Positions 15,623 through 25,484 of a stretch of 64,000 nucleotides of DNA are shown piece after piece. Numbering within the stretch: position 1 is the first letter of the stretch; each line of letters begins with the position of its first letter. Position numbers and translations under genes: made by a program. The stretch is taken from NCBI RefSeq assembly GCF_013044515.1, contig NZ_JABEPR010000001.1, positions 62,001-126,000 of the forward strand. The letters run 5' to 3'. The notes below the pieces were generated by a model that made no database searches, was not told the origin of the DNA, and saw only the letters and a program-made list of their open reading frames with translations. This stretch comes from Sphingomonas sp. ID1715. Its GTDB lineage: Bacteria; Pseudomonadota; Alphaproteobacteria; Sphingomonadales; Sphingomonadaceae.

Positions 15623-16525
15623 GTGGCAACAAAGCTTAATGCGGCCAACACGCCGCAGTTCTTGAATAATGCCTTTCAGCGGACCCTCGCCAAGTGGAAC
15701 CGCGAGCGGCTCGCCCCCGGTTTTCCAGACGAGGATTGGCGGCGCGGCTTCGACCGGCAGATGCAGATGCTCCGCCTCGAAGGCGCGTTCCTCGACGAGC
15801 TGCGCGCGGAAGTGCAGGACGACCTCGCCGATGTGCCGGAACAGGCCGACGCATTCGTCGCCTGGTTCGAGGCGCTGCAGGACAAGGGCCCCGGACAGAA
15901 CCACCCGCTCTTCTCCTGGCTGGCGGAGACGGCGACCGAAGGCCAGATGCGCTGGTTCCTGACCCAGGAAGCGGCAGGCGAAGCGGGCTTCGACGATCTC
16001 GTCGCCATGACCCAGGTCAAGCTTCCGCATGGCCCGAAACTCGAGCTTGCGGAGAATTACTGGGACGAGATGGGTCGCGGCCAATATCGCGGAATCCACG
16101 GCCTGCTGCTCACCGAACTCGTCGAGACGATGCAGATCAAGCCGGACATCGATACCACGGTCTGGGAGAGCCTCGCGCTCGCCAACGCCATGACCGCGAT
16201 GGCGTCGACGCGGCGCTATGCCTGGCTGTCCGTCGGTGCGCTCGGCGTCGTCGAGCTGACGGCGCCGTGGCGGTGCGAATATGTGTCGGCGGGCCTGAAG
16301 CGCCTCGGCTACGGTCAGCGCGAGCGGCTTTATTACGACCTCCACGCCAAGATCGACATCAAGCACAGCGAAGGCTGGAACAACAACGCGCTGAAGCCGC
16401 TGGTCGAAGAGGATCCGCGCCGGGCCCGCTTCATCGCTGAAGGTGCGCTGATCCGCATGCGCTGCGCCGAACGCTGCTTCGAACGCTATTCGGAGCTGCT
16501 GGAGAACGGCGCCGAAATCTACTGA
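15623..16525 (+). CDS. heme-oxygenase-like diiron (iron-containing redox) protein
   Basis: 300 residues from GTG with GGAG 10 bases upstream. All-helical. The motif ENYWDEMGRGQYRGIH and the later YYDLHAKIDIKHSEGW place it in the Haem_oxygenas_2 / iron-containing redox enzyme group, in which Glu, Asp and His from helices of a heme-oxygenase-like fold bind two irons and activate oxygen (UndA, SznF and CADD are relatives). Substrate unknown. It converges with folC and overlaps its stop by 7 bases. Confidence 0.78.
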   Translation: MATKLNAANTPQFLNNAFQRTLAKWNRERLAPGFPDEDWRRGFDRQMQMLRLEGAFLDELRAEVQDDLADVPEQADAFVAWFEALQDKGPGQNHPLFSWLAETATEGQMRWFLTQEAAGEAGFDDLVAMTQVKLPHGPKLELAENYWDEMGRGQYRGIHGLLLTELVETMQIKPDIDTTVWESLALANAMTAMASTRRYAWLSVGALGVVELTAPWRCEYVSAGLKRLGYGQRERLYYDLHAKIDIKHSEGWNNNALKPLVEEDPRRARFIAEGALIRMRCAERCFERYSELLENGAEIY

Positions 16526-17781
16526 GGCAGTTCGCCGTTCAGCTCCAGGATCTGGCCGGCGAGGTAGAGCGAGCCGGCGATCAGGATTGGCGACTCCAGA
16601 CCCGCGAGCGCTGCCGGCACATCTGGCGCGGTGCTCGCGCCCAGGCTTAGGCCTCGGGCGAGGGCAGCAATGTCGTCCGGCGCGTGGTGGTCATGCCCGT
16701 CGATCGGCACCGCAGTCACTGAGCGGACCACCGGCGCCAGCAGCCGCAGGAAGGACGACACGTCCTTGTTGGCGAGCATGCCGATGACGAGGTGCAGCTT
16801 TCGTCCGGCGAGCGCCGCTGCCAGCGCTTCGGCAGCCGAAACATTGTGACCGCCGTCCAGCCACGCCTCGCGGCTGCCGACCAGTGGTCCGGCGCCGAGC
16901 TGCTGCAGCCGCGCCGGCCAGCGCGCGCCTTCTATTCCTGCGAGCATCACCACGTCGGGAAACCGGATCGCTTGCTGGTGCCGCAGCATGGCGACGGCCA
17001 GGGCAGCATTTTCCAGCTGATGGGCGCCGGCGAGCTGCAGGGGAGGAAGGACGAGTTCGCCGTACCCGTCGCGATAGAGCCGACCTTCGAGGAACCATGC
17101 CTCGCCCCGCTTCAGCCGTCGCGCGCCTGCTCGGACGACAGCCGCGTCGACGCTGCGCTCCGCCTCATCGGGGTAGGCGAGCGTGACGATCGGCACGCCT
17201 GACCGCGCGATGCCTGCCTTTTCGCCGGCAATCTCGGCCAAGGTGTCGCCGAGAAAGCTCTGGTGGTCGATCCCGAGGGCAGCGATGCCGCAACAGGCAG
17301 GGGCGGGAACGACATTGGTCGCGTCGAGCCGCCCCCCCAAGCCGACTTCGACGATGCAGGCGTCCGCCGGTGTCCGGCTGAACACGAGGAAGGCTGCGGC
17401 CGTCGTCACTTCGAAGAAGCTGGCGTTCAGATCCTCCGCCCGGTCGAGCACTTCCTCCAGCAGCGCCGCGAGCATTGCGTCTTCGAGCAGCGCGCCCGCG
17501 ACCCGGATACGCTCGTTGAACCGCACCAGATGCGGGCTGGTATAGACATGGGCGGTAAGGCCCGCGGCTTCGATCGCCGCGCGGAGAAAGGCGCAGGTCG
17601 ACCCCTTCCCATTGGTCCCGGCGACATGGAAGACCGGGGGCAGGCGCCGTTCGGGGTTGCCCAGCCGCGCGAGCAGCGCCGTGATCCGCTCCAGCCCCAG
17701 AATGTCGCGACCGGGCGAGAGGCGGGCGAGCCGCTCCAGCTGCCGCTGCACGGCAGGATCGGCCGAGCGGGCAAAATCCAT
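16519..17781 (-). CDS. folC: folylpolyglutamate synthase / dihydrofolate synthase
   Basis: 420 residues. Mur-ligase fold with the P-loop GTNGKGST at 55-62 and a DATNVV segment after GLGGRL. It joins glutamate to dihydropteroate and to folates. The length fits. It begins 4 bases after the accD stop and closes the minus-strand trp-acc operon. Confidence 0.95.
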   Translation of the reverse strand: MDFARSADPAVQRQLERLARLSPGRDILGLERITALLARLGNPERRLPPVFHVAGTNGKGSTCAFLRAAIEAAGLTAHVYTSPHLVRFNERIRVAGALLEDAMLAALLEEVLDRAEDLNASFFEVTTAAAFLVFSRTPADACIVEVGLGGRLDATNVVPAPACCGIAALGIDHQSFLGDTLAEIAGEKAGIARSGVPIVTLAYPDEAERSVDAAVVRAGARRLKRGEAWFLEGRLYRDGYGELVLPPLQLAGAHQLENAALAVAMLRHQQAIRFPDVVMLAGIEGARWPARLQQLGAGPLVGSREAWLDGGHNVSAAEALAAALAGRKLHLVIGMLANKDVSSFLRLLAPVVRSVTAVPIDGHDHHAPDDIAALARGLSLGASTAPDVPAALAGLESPILIAGSLYLAGQILELNGELPQ

Positions 17782-17785
17782 CGGG

Positions 17786-18652
17786 CTAGGCGGCGGCCTT
17801 CACCGGCGCGAGATAGGCGAGCAGCCGCGCAAGCGTGGCGGGCAGCTCCTTACGCTCCACGATCATGTCGAGCATGCCGTGTTCGAGCAGATATTCAGAG
17901 GTCTGGAAGCCCTCGGGCAGCTTCTCGCGAATCGTATTCTCGATCACGCGGCGGCCGGTAAAGGCGAGCGTCGCCTTGGGCTCGGCCAAGTGCACGTCGC
18001 CGATCAGCGCATACGACGCCATGACGCCGCCCGAAGTGGGATCGGTCAGCACGACGATATAGGGCAGACCCGCTTCCTTCAGCTCGGCGACAGCGACCGT
18101 CATGCGCGGCATCTGCATCAGCGAGAGGATGCCTTCCTGCATGCGCGCGCCCCCGGACGCCGTAAAGACGATGTAGGGCAACCGCTCGGCAATGGCCGCG
18201 TGGATGCCGGCGATAAACGCCTCGCCGACGCCGACGCCCATCGAGCCGCCCATGAAGGCGAAGTCCTGCACGCCGACGATGGCATCAAGCCCGCCGATCG
18301 CGCCGCGCGCGTTCAGCAGCGCATCGGGTTCATTGGTGCTCGCTCGCGCGGCCTTCAGCCGGTCGGCATAGCGCTTGGAATCGCGGAACCTCAGCGGATC
18401 CTCGGGCACCTTCGGCGGCGGCAGCAGCGTGAACCTGCCCTCGTCGAAAATCTGGCGGAAGCGGGTGCGTGCGCCGATGCGGCCATGATGGTCGCAGCTC
18501 GGGCAGACCGACAGATTCTCTTCATATTCCTTGGTGAAGATCATCTGCCCGCAGCCGGGGCATTTGTGCCAGAGATTGTCTGGCGTGTCCTTCGCGGTGA
18601 CGGATTGCGTGACCGACGCGATGGCGTTGCGGACGCGATTGAGCCAACTCAT
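17786..18652 (-). CDS. accD: acetyl-CoA carboxylase carboxyltransferase subunit beta
   Basis: 288 residues. An N-terminal zinc ribbon, C31-C34 (CPGC) and C50-C53 (CPSC), is followed by the crotonase-fold carboxyltransferase with [15 protein letters not shown] and [14 protein letters not shown]. It makes malonyl-CoA with AccA. Start ATG overlaps the trpA stop by four bases; trpA-accD-folC order is widespread in alphaproteobacteria. Confidence 0.97.
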   Translation of the reverse strand: MSWLNRVRNAIASVTQSVTAKDTPDNLWHKCPGCGQMIFTKEYEENLSVCPSCDHHGRIGARTRFRQIFDEGRFTLLPPPKVPEDPLRFRDSKRYADRLKAARASTNEPDALLNARGAIGGLDAIVGVQDFAFMGGSMGVGVGEAFIAGIHAAIAERLPYIVFTASGGARMQEGILSLMQMPRMTVAVAELKEAGLPYIVVLTDPTSGGVMASYALIGDVHLAEPKATLAFTGRRVIENTIREKLPEGFQTSEYLLEHGMLDMIVERKELPATLARLLAYLAPVKAAA

Positions 18653-19467
18653 GCGGCTTGCTCCTGGCGAGCGCCGGCCAAAGCCTGGGCCAGCGAAGCG
18701 GTGAAATGACGTACGGCGCTGGGCGCATTGGCGCCCTCCGAACCGACCAGCTCGACGATCGCGGAGCCGACAACGACGCCATCGGCCACACGCCCGATTG
18801 CAGCAGCCTGGTCGGGGCTGCGGACGCCGAAACCGACGGCGATCGGCAGGTCGGTGCCGCTCCGCAGGCGGGTCAGCGCCGCCTCGATCGACTGCTGCGC
18901 GGCCTGCTGCATGCCGGTAATGCCCGCGACCGAGACATAATAGACGAAGCCCGACGCGCCCTGCACGACCTGGGGGAGTCGCGCGGCATCGGTGGTGGGA
19001 GTGGCCAGGCGGACCAAGTGGAGGCCTGCATGGCGGAGCGCGGGCCCGAGCGCATCATCCTCTTCGGGTGGCACATCGACGCAGATCACGCCGTCGACGC
19101 CAGCTGCTGCGGCTTGCCCAGCAAACCAGTCGGCGCCGCGGGCGAGCATCGGGTTGGCATAGCCCATCAGCACCAGCGGCACCTCTGCGTGGCGCGCCCG
19201 GAAGCCGCGCGCGATCTCGAGCAGATCGGCAGTTCGTGTGCCGGCCGCCAGCGCGCGGAGGTTGGCACGCTGGATCGCGGGCCCGTCCGCCATCGGGTCG
19301 GTGAACGGCATGCCGAGCTCGATGATATCGGCGCCGCCCTCCACAAGCGCGTCGAGAATCGCGGGTGTCTCGGCGGGAGAAGGGTCGCCGCCGGTGACAA
19401 AGGTGATCAGGGCGGCGCGGCCCTGGCCCCGGCACCGCGCAAAGGTCGCGCCGAGCCGGTCCGTCAC
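18649..19467 (-). CDS. trpA: tryptophan synthase alpha chain
   Basis: 272 residues from a GTG that overlaps the trpB stop by four bases (GTGA). Motifs [27 protein letters not shown] (catalytic Glu and Asp) and [11 protein letters not shown] are those of TrpA, which releases indole from indole-3-glycerol phosphate. Frames extending to 19632 only add antisense-like residues inside trpB and are not used. Confidence 0.97.
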   Translation of the reverse strand: MTDRLGATFARCRGQGRAALITFVTGGDPSPAETPAILDALVEGGADIIELGMPFTDPMADGPAIQRANLRALAAGTRTADLLEIARGFRARHAEVPLVLMGYANPMLARGADWFAGQAAAAGVDGVICVDVPPEEDDALGPALRHAGLHLVRLATPTTDAARLPQVVQGASGFVYYVSVAGITGMQQAAQQSIEAALTRLRSGTDLPIAVGFGVRSPDQAAAIGRVADGVVVGSAIVELVGSEGANAPSAVRHFTASLAQALAGARQEQAA

Positions 19468-20696
19468 AGCTTTACCCCAAGCGCGTCCGCGACCGTGAAG
19501 ATGTCCTTGTCGCCGCGGCCGCAGAGATTGGCCAGGATGATCTGGTCGTTCTTCATTTCCCGTGACTTGCGAACTACTGCTGCGATAGCGTGGGAAGGTT
19601 CGAGCGCCGGGATTATCCCTTCGGTCCGGCACAGGAACTGGAACGCGTCCAGAGCTTCGCGGTCGGTCGCGCTCTCATAAGTGACGCGGCCGATCTCGTG
19701 CAGCCAGCTATGCTCGGGGCCGATGCCCGGATAGTCGAGCCCAGCGGAGATCGAATGCGCCTCGGTGATCTGCCCGTCTTCATCCTGCAGCAGGAAGGTC
19801 TTGTTGCCATGAAGGATGCCGGGCCGTCCGCCGGCAAGGCTTGCGGCATGAGCGTGAGTATCGAGGCCATGTCCTGCCGCCTCGATACCGAGCATTGCAA
19901 CGTCGGGATCGTCGAGGAAGGGGTGGAACAGGCCGATCGCGTTCGATCCGCCGCCGATCGCGGCGACCAGCAGATCCGGCAGGCGGCCTTCGCGCTCCAG
20001 CATCTGAGCGCGCGCCTCGCGGCCGATGACCGATTGGAAGTCGCGGACCAGTTCGGGATAAGGATGGGGGCCGGCGGCGGTGCCGATGATGTAGAAAGTG
20101 TCCTCAACGTTGGCGACCCAGTCGCGCATCGCCTCGTTCATCGCATCCTTGAGCGTGTGCGCGCCGCTTTCGACCGGCCTCACCTCGGCGCCGAGCAGCT
20201 TCATGCGGAACACGTTCGGGCTTTGCCGCTCGACATCGCGCGCGCCCATATAGATCGTGCAGGGCAGGCCGAAGCGCGCCGCCACAGTCGCGGTCGCGAC
20301 GCCATGCTGGCCAGCGCCGGTCTCGGCAATGATGCGCGTCTTTCCCATGCGCCGCGCGAGCAGGATCTGGCCGATGCAGTTGTTGATCTTGTGCGCGCCG
20401 GTGTGATTAAGCTCGTCGCGCTTGAAATAGATCTTCGGGCCGAAACCTGGCGGAGCACTCTCGCGCAACGCTTCGGTCAGCCGCTCGGCGAAATAGAGGG
20501 GGCTGGGCCGCCCTACATAATTTGCGAGGAGATCGTCGAACTCGGCCTGGAATGCCGGATCGGCCTTTGCCGCGCGATAGGCGGCTTCCAGTTCCAGGAT
20601 CAGCGGCATCAGCGTCTCGGCGACATAGCGGCCGCCGAACTGGCCGAAATGCCCGCGTTCGTCGGGCTGGGTTCGGAGCGAGTTGCTGAGCGTCAT
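19464..20696 (-). CDS. trpB: tryptophan synthase beta chain
   Basis: 410 residues starting [20 protein letters not shown], with the PLP lysine K103 in HTGAHKINN and the phosphate loop GGGSNAIG. It condenses indole and serine to tryptophan. Its ATG overlaps the trpF stop by four bases. Confidence 0.98.
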   Translation of the reverse strand: MTLSNSLRTQPDERGHFGQFGGRYVAETLMPLILELEAAYRAAKADPAFQAEFDDLLANYVGRPSPLYFAERLTEALRESAPPGFGPKIYFKRDELNHTGAHKINNCIGQILLARRMGKTRIIAETGAGQHGVATATVAARFGLPCTIYMGARDVERQSPNVFRMKLLGAEVRPVESGAHTLKDAMNEAMRDWVANVEDTFYIIGTAAGPHPYPELVRDFQSVIGREARAQMLEREGRLPDLLVAAIGGGSNAIGLFHPFLDDPDVAMLGIEAAGHGLDTHAHAASLAGGRPGILHGNKTFLLQDEDGQITEAHSISAGLDYPGIGPEHSWLHEIGRVTYESATDREALDAFQFLCRTEGIIPALEPSHAIAAVVRKSREMKNDQIILANLCGRGDKDIFTVADALGVKL

Positions 20697-21331
20697 AGAG
20701 CGGCGACCGCTTGGAGGAAGCGCGCGATCTTGTCCACATCCTTGACGCCGGGCGCGCGCTCGACGCCGGAGGACACGTCGACCAGGCGTGCGCCGGTCAC
20801 TGCCGCCGCTTCGGCGACATTGTCCGCGTCGAGCCCGCCAGACAGTGCCCAAGGCGCCGGATGCGTAAAGCCGTCGAGCAGCTTCCAGTCGAAGCGCAGG
20901 CCCATGCCGCCGGGGAGACCGCCTTCCGGTGTCTTCGCGTCGTAGAGAATCCGGTCGGCCAGCCCCCGCCAGCTTGTGGCCTCGTTCAGGTCGCTTCGGG
21001 TCCGGACCGGAACAGCGACCCAGAGCGGCAGCCGGAACCGCGCCTTGATGGCCGCAGCGCGAGCGGGGGAAACCTTATGAAGCTGTAGCGCGTCCAGCCG
21101 TCCGGACTCGACGGCACAGGCAAGCAGGGGATCGTCGGGCTCGACGAACACGCCGACCCGCTTCACCTGCGCCGGCACCCGCCCGGCGAGCCCCGCCGCT
21201 TTCTCCAACGTCAGGTGGCGGGGACTTGGGGGAAAGAAGACGAAGCCGACATGGCTCGCGCCGCCACCGATCGCCGCGTCGAGCGTCGCTGGCGTGGAAA
21301 GGCCGCAAATCTTGGCTTGGAGGCGAGGCAA
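20693..21331 (-). CDS. trpF: phosphoribosylanthranilate isomerase
   Basis: 212 residues. AKICGL near the start, FVEPDD and the [10 protein letters not shown] plus VDVSSGVE segments mark TrpF. The start must be upstream of the KICGL strand and the only frame-compatible codon is TTG at 21331, with AGGA about 10 bases before it. A nearby ATG at 21337 is out of frame. Weak TTG starts can lower output of the first trp enzyme of this operon. Confidence 0.93.
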   Translation of the reverse strand: MPRLQAKICGLSTPATLDAAIGGGASHVGFVFFPPSPRHLTLEKAAGLAGRVPAQVKRVGVFVEPDDPLLACAVESGRLDALQLHKVSPARAAAIKARFRLPLWVAVPVRTRSDLNEATSWRGLADRILYDAKTPEGGLPGGMGLRFDWKLLDGFTHPAPWALSGGLDADNVAEAAAVTGARLVDVSSGVERAPGVKDVDKIARFLQAVAAL

Positions 21332-21397
21332 GACATATTCCTGAACGATAGAGCGGTATCTTTACGCCGTCCGGGCGTCAGATTTATGCAGCTGCCG

Positions 21398-22072
21398 TCA
21401 CAATGTGGCCTCGATCGCCCGCGCGGCAATATCGGGGTCTTCGGCACCCGTGATCGGACGGCCGATGACGAGGATCGATGCACCGTCATTCAGCGCCTGG
21501 CGGGGCGTGACCACACGCTTCTGATCGCCCGCGCTCGCATCGGCGGGGCGCACGCCGGGAACGACGAAGAAGCCGCCGGGCCAGAGCCGCCGCGCCGCCT
21601 TCACTTCCGCACCCGAACACACCACGCCATCGAGGCCGGCTTCGCGCGCGAGGCTGGTCAGCCGCTCCACCTGGGCATGCGGATCGGCGGCCACGCCGAC
21701 CGACTGCAGATCTTCGCCGTCGAGGCTGGTAAGCACCGTCACCGCCACGACCTTGGTATTCGCCGGTGCCGCCGCCTTCGCATCCTCCATCATCGCCCGA
21801 CCGCCGGCGGCGTGCACGGTCAGCACCGCCGGCTCCAGATCGCGGAGCGCCTGCACCGCCTTGGCGACGGTGTTGGGAATGTCGTGCAGCTTGAGATCGA
21901 GAAAGATGGGCAGGCCGAGATGCGCCATGTCCCTGACGCCGGACTGGCCGTTGGCGGCGAAGAACTCCAGCCCGAGCTTGATGCCGCCGACATGGTGGCG
22001 GACGCGGGTGGCGATCGTCTTGGCTCGCTCCAGGTCCGGTGTGTCCAGCGCGACGAAGACAGGGCCTTTCAT
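21398..22072 (-). CDS. pyrF: orotidine 5'-phosphate decarboxylase
   Basis: 224 residues. The catalytic cluster D59-x-K61-x-x-D64 lies in FLDLKLHDIPNT, and VVPGVRP near the end is the phosphate-binding strand. Last step of UMP synthesis. It overlaps lapA by four bases and stops 66 bases before trpF. Confidence 0.97.
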   Translation of the reverse strand: MKGPVFVALDTPDLERAKTIATRVRHHVGGIKLGLEFFAANGQSGVRDMAHLGLPIFLDLKLHDIPNTVAKAVQALRDLEPAVLTVHAAGGRAMMEDAKAAAPANTKVVAVTVLTSLDGEDLQSVGVAADPHAQVERLTSLAREAGLDGVVCSGAEVKAARRLWPGGFFVVPGVRPADASAGDQKRVVTPRQALNDGASILVIGRPITGAEDPDIAARAIEATL

Positions 22073-22395
22073 GCGCCCCCCGGCGGCACCGGCGCGATCG
22101 GGGCGGCGGACGGCAGCGGATCGGAAGCGGCTGGCGCGGCGCTCTCACGCGGCGGCGCGACGACGAAGCCCGTCGCCGCATGCTGTTGTTTGCGCAGGCG
22201 GTAGCGCGTCGCCTGCCACAGCAGCAGCGGCGGGATCAGCCCGAGCAGGAAGAAAAAGCCAAGCAGCAGCGGCAGCTTGGCCTCCAGGATCATGCCGTTC
22301 CACAGATTGACCGGCACCATGTTCCAGTTGTTGAAACAGAAGAGCGCGACGGTGACCGCCACTACGATCCAGAGCAGGGTCTTCAAGAACGACAT
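22069..22395 (-). CDS. LapA-domain small membrane protein
   Basis: 108 residues. Two membrane helices (about 4-22 and 40-62) bracket FNNWNMVPVNLWNG, the pattern of the LapA/DUF1049 family, whose E. coli member helps regulate LpxC. A Pro/Ala-rich cytoplasmic tail follows. This organism seems to lack local lpx genes, so its role is open. Followed at once by pyrF; ihfB, a usual neighbour, is not here. Confidence 0.85.
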   Translation of the reverse strand: MSFLKTLLWIVVAVTVALFCFNNWNMVPVNLWNGMILEAKLPLLLGFFFLLGLIPPLLLWQATRYRLRKQQHAATGFVVAPPRESAAPAASDPLPSAAPIAPVPPGGA

Positions 22396-22427
22396 AGCGT
22401 GTTCTTACGGCGTCGAAGCGAACTAGG

Positions 22428-24719
22428 CTAGCCGATCTCCGCTCTGAGTCTGGCGACGAGGCCGGGCACGGCTAGCAGCCGCGGCGCCTCCTCGTCGAGG
22501 ATGGCGTGGAACAGGCTGCGCTTGAGTTCGGCGGCGGTGCCGGGTGGCAGAGTGCGGTGAGGGGGAAGGGTGGAAAGCACGATGTCGATCAGGCGGTCGG
22601 CCCCGTGCAGCCGGCCCCACAGATAGTCGTTCTCGCGATAGCCGCGGCTGAAGAACGCGCCGAAGCTGTTGAACCGGATGCCCTTCAGCGTCGCCTCGGC
22701 ACCGCCGGCGCGGATCGTGGTGGCATCGTCCGGCGAGATGCGGTCGACCTTTACCGCTTCGAACTCGCCGTCGCGCTCGCCGATGATCGACAAAGTGGTG
22801 AGATCGTAAAAGGCAAAGCCCAGATAGGCGAACAGCATCTCGCGCTTTTCCGAACGCGGCAACTCACTCAGCGCTTCAGAGAGCATGCGGTCGGCTTCGT
22901 CGTCGATCCGGCGCAGATCGCGCGCCACCCCGATGGCGTCCAACACCGCCCCGGCATCCTCCTTCACTCCACAGGCGAGGCCGCACACGTCCTCCGAGAA
23001 GAAGCCGGCGACCTCGCGCTCGAGATAGAGGGCGAGGATGGCGTAGATGCAGCGCTCGAACGCCTCGCAGGCGGGGGCGAGCCGCGCGTCACCCTCCTGG
23101 ATCATCGCCAGCTTGCGCGCCAGAAAGCGCAGGCGGCGGATGCGGAAGCCCAGATCATGTTCGCGGAAGAAGGCGATGGCCGGCGGCGTGGCGCCGCCGC
23201 CGCGCGCGGTCACCCGGTCGAGGCCACGACGCTGCAGTTCCGCCCAGATCGCCTCCCGCGCCTGGGTGCGGGTGGGACCGACGCCGCGCGGCGTCAGGCG
23301 CCGTACAAGACCGGCCAATTCCTCTACGATGCCGGAGAGCTTCAGATGGCCGTAAGCCGCGTAGGCAGGGCCGGCCCGCCGTGCCGCCTCAGTCTGGGCC
23401 CGCGAGCGCCAGGTCGCAATGCGTGCCGGTGTCGGGCTGTCGAGGAAGAAGCTGCCGCCGAACAGCTGGACGATCGCCTCGTCCACTTCGTCCTTCAACG
23501 CATCGATGACCCGCCGCATCCGCTCGCTGCGCTCGGACCGGCCCTGCAGCGCCTCGAGATTGTCGCGGATCGGCTGTTCGCGCGGGATTTCGGCGAGGGC
23601 GCCGAGGATCGTCGAGAAAAATCCGGGCGCGTCGCTGCCGCCGGTGCCGCCGACGCGAATGCTGCGGATGCCGGGCTTTGGATCGATGTAGACGAAGCGG
23701 CGGTCGATCTGCCGGCGCGCGGAACGGTTCTTCAGCGCGTCCATCGCCGGCTTGAACGGCGCGTTGGAGAGCACCGAACCGTCGATCAGAACGGCTTTGT
23801 CAGCCATCGCCGCTGCGGCGTGACGGGGCAGGGCGCGGGCCAGGAAGGCGTTGCGCTCCGGCCAGTCGACGCCGCGGCGCTTCAGGACCGCGTCGAGCTC
23901 GGCAACGGTGAAAGGCGGAAACGCGCCCGGGAAGCTCGCCGTTGCCCGGGCGGCAAAGGCCAGTTCCGCCGCCACGCCCAGGTTTCGCTCCGGCCCGCCC
24001 CGGTCGGAGAAGCCGACGATCAGCCGATGCTCGGTCTCCGCCACTTCCGCCGGGCTGTTGAGGCGCAGGCGCTGCGGATGGCCGCGGAAGTCGGTGACGG
24101 TGACGAACAGGTCGAGCGGCTGTTCGTCGGGCAGGAGGGGTGGCCCCGCTGGCGACGCCGCCATGGCGTCGAGGGCGTCGAGGAGCAGGCCGGTGAACAC
24201 TTCGCCGCCGAAGGGCGGTTCGAACCAGCGCGAGCGAACGAAGCCGGACAGCTTGCGCCGCACCTCGGCACGGGTATCGGGGTCAACGCTCTCCATCGCC
24301 TCGCCGCCGCGATCGGCGAGCATGGCCAAGGGGATCGCCCAGAGCTTGGACAGGCGGGTCGCCCGCGCTTCAGGATCGATCAGGCGCTCGACATCGGCCT
24401 CTTCCAGCCACAGGTCGGTCAGCGGATCCAGCGACTGGCCGGTGGCGATTGCCTGGGCGAGGAAGATGCCGTTGATCCCGCCCGCGCTCGCCCCCGCAAT
24501 GATGTCCGAAAAGACGCTGAGTCGGAGGCCGGTATGGGTCTCCACCCGGTCGAGCAACTGGCGGTAGACTTCCTGCGAGCCGGTGCAGAAGCGGCCGTCG
24601 TGGAAGGAGCGGCTGGCGCGGGCGAGGCGCCAGATCTCCTTGGTGATGCCGTGCATGTAGACGGCAAGGCTGATCCCGCCATAGCAGATCAGCGCCAGCC
24701 GCAGCTCCTTCTCCCGCAT
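22428..24719 (-). CDS. patatin-like phospholipase (DUF3376 type)
   Basis: 763 residues starting REKELRLALICYGGISLAVY after the Met, the usual start of this family, though no clear ribosome site is seen. Oxyanion loop CYGGISLAVYMHG, nucleophile elbow GASAGG with S78, and the catalytic Asp in DGSVLSNAPF are all present. The long C-terminal half corresponds to DUF3376. Predicted cytoplasmic lipid acyl hydrolase; substrate unknown. It starts 23 bases after the EEP gene. Confidence 0.88.
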   Translation of the reverse strand: MREKELRLALICYGGISLAVYMHGITKEIWRLARASRSFHDGRFCTGSQEVYRQLLDRVETHTGLRLSVFSDIIAGASAGGINGIFLAQAIATGQSLDPLTDLWLEEADVERLIDPEARATRLSKLWAIPLAMLADRGGEAMESVDPDTRAEVRRKLSGFVRSRWFEPPFGGEVFTGLLLDALDAMAASPAGPPLLPDEQPLDLFVTVTDFRGHPQRLRLNSPAEVAETEHRLIVGFSDRGGPERNLGVAAELAFAARATASFPGAFPPFTVAELDAVLKRRGVDWPERNAFLARALPRHAAAAMADKAVLIDGSVLSNAPFKPAMDALKNRSARRQIDRRFVYIDPKPGIRSIRVGGTGGSDAPGFFSTILGALAEIPREQPIRDNLEALQGRSERSERMRRVIDALKDEVDEAIVQLFGGSFFLDSPTPARIATWRSRAQTEAARRAGPAYAAYGHLKLSGIVEELAGLVRRLTPRGVGPTRTQAREAIWAELQRRGLDRVTARGGGATPPAIAFFREHDLGFRIRRLRFLARKLAMIQEGDARLAPACEAFERCIYAILALYLEREVAGFFSEDVCGLACGVKEDAGAVLDAIGVARDLRRIDDEADRMLSEALSELPRSEKREMLFAYLGFAFYDLTTLSIIGERDGEFEAVKVDRISPDDATTIRAGGAEATLKGIRFNSFGAFFSRGYRENDYLWGRLHGADRLIDIVLSTLPPHRTLPPGTAAELKRSLFHAILDEEAPRLLAVPGLVARLRAEIG

Positions 24720-24742
24720 GGGCGGAGCGTGACGCAAAGCCG

Positions 24743-25435
24743 TCAATCTGTCGAGGCGAAGTCTGCCCAGATGGGCAGATGATCCGACGCCCGGCGTGCG
24801 GCGGGCGATAGGTGGACACCGCATTCGACGAGTTCGAGGCCGGAGAACATGATTCGGTCTAATGCCGCGACCTGTCGCCGCGTGTGGAAGCTGCGCCCGG
24901 TGGGGGCGAAGGCGAAGTGATGGCTGAAATCGCGCAGGCAGCCGCCCTGCGGCGTCCATTCGTTCAGGTCGCCCATCATCACCGTCGGCAGCTTGGCGCG
25001 ATGTTCGACATGGTTGAGGATCGCCCGGCTCTGCCGCCGCCGCCACAGCCCCGACAGGTCGAGATGCATGCCCACCGCGCGGATCGTCGTGCCGCGCACG
25101 ACCAGGTCCGCCGTGACTGCGCCGCGCGGCTCGAGTGCCGGGATGTGGAGCGCGTCGCACGCCGCGATCTCGACATCTCGGCGCACCAGGATCGCATTGC
25201 CGTGCCAGCCAATGCCGCCGGTGCGATGGGGCAGGGCGACCGGGCGATAGGGACTATGTTCCTCGAGCAGATGCGCCGGCAGCGCACTGATCCGCTCGCC
25301 GAAGCGGCGGTCCGCCTCCTGCAGCGCGATTACGTCTGCGTCGAGTTCGCAGAGCACTTCGATCGTGCGTTCGGGATTGCGCCGGCGATCGGTGCCGATC
25401 GCCTTGCGCATGTTGTAGCTCGCAACCCGGATCAT
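24743..25435 (-). CDS. endonuclease/exonuclease/phosphatase family protein
   Basis: 230 residues from the ATG at 25435 (AGGG upstream). The motifs VASYNMRKAIG, IALQEADRRF (metal Glu), VGMHLDLSG, VMMGDLNEW and ASDHLPIWADF are the successive active-site motifs of the EEP fold. Hydrolyses phosphodiester or phosphate monoester bonds; whether in DNA, lipid or inositides is not clear. Cytoplasmic, no signal peptide. Confidence 0.86.
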   Translation of the reverse strand: MIRVASYNMRKAIGTDRRRNPERTIEVLCELDADVIALQEADRRFGERISALPAHLLEEHSPYRPVALPHRTGGIGWHGNAILVRRDVEIAACDALHIPALEPRGAVTADLVVRGTTIRAVGMHLDLSGLWRRRQSRAILNHVEHRAKLPTVMMGDLNEWTPQGGCLRDFSHHFAFAPTGRSFHTRRQVAALDRIMFSGLELVECGVHLSPAARRASDHLPIWADFASTD

Positions 25436-25484
25436 CGCCGCTGCCCTAGGCACGAAGCGCGGGCGCGGCAACGCTACGCTGTCG

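Noticed and set aside
22506-24782. 758-codon open frame opposite the patatin gene
   Set aside because: Shadow of the patatin reading frame; no homologous motifs, improbable composition.
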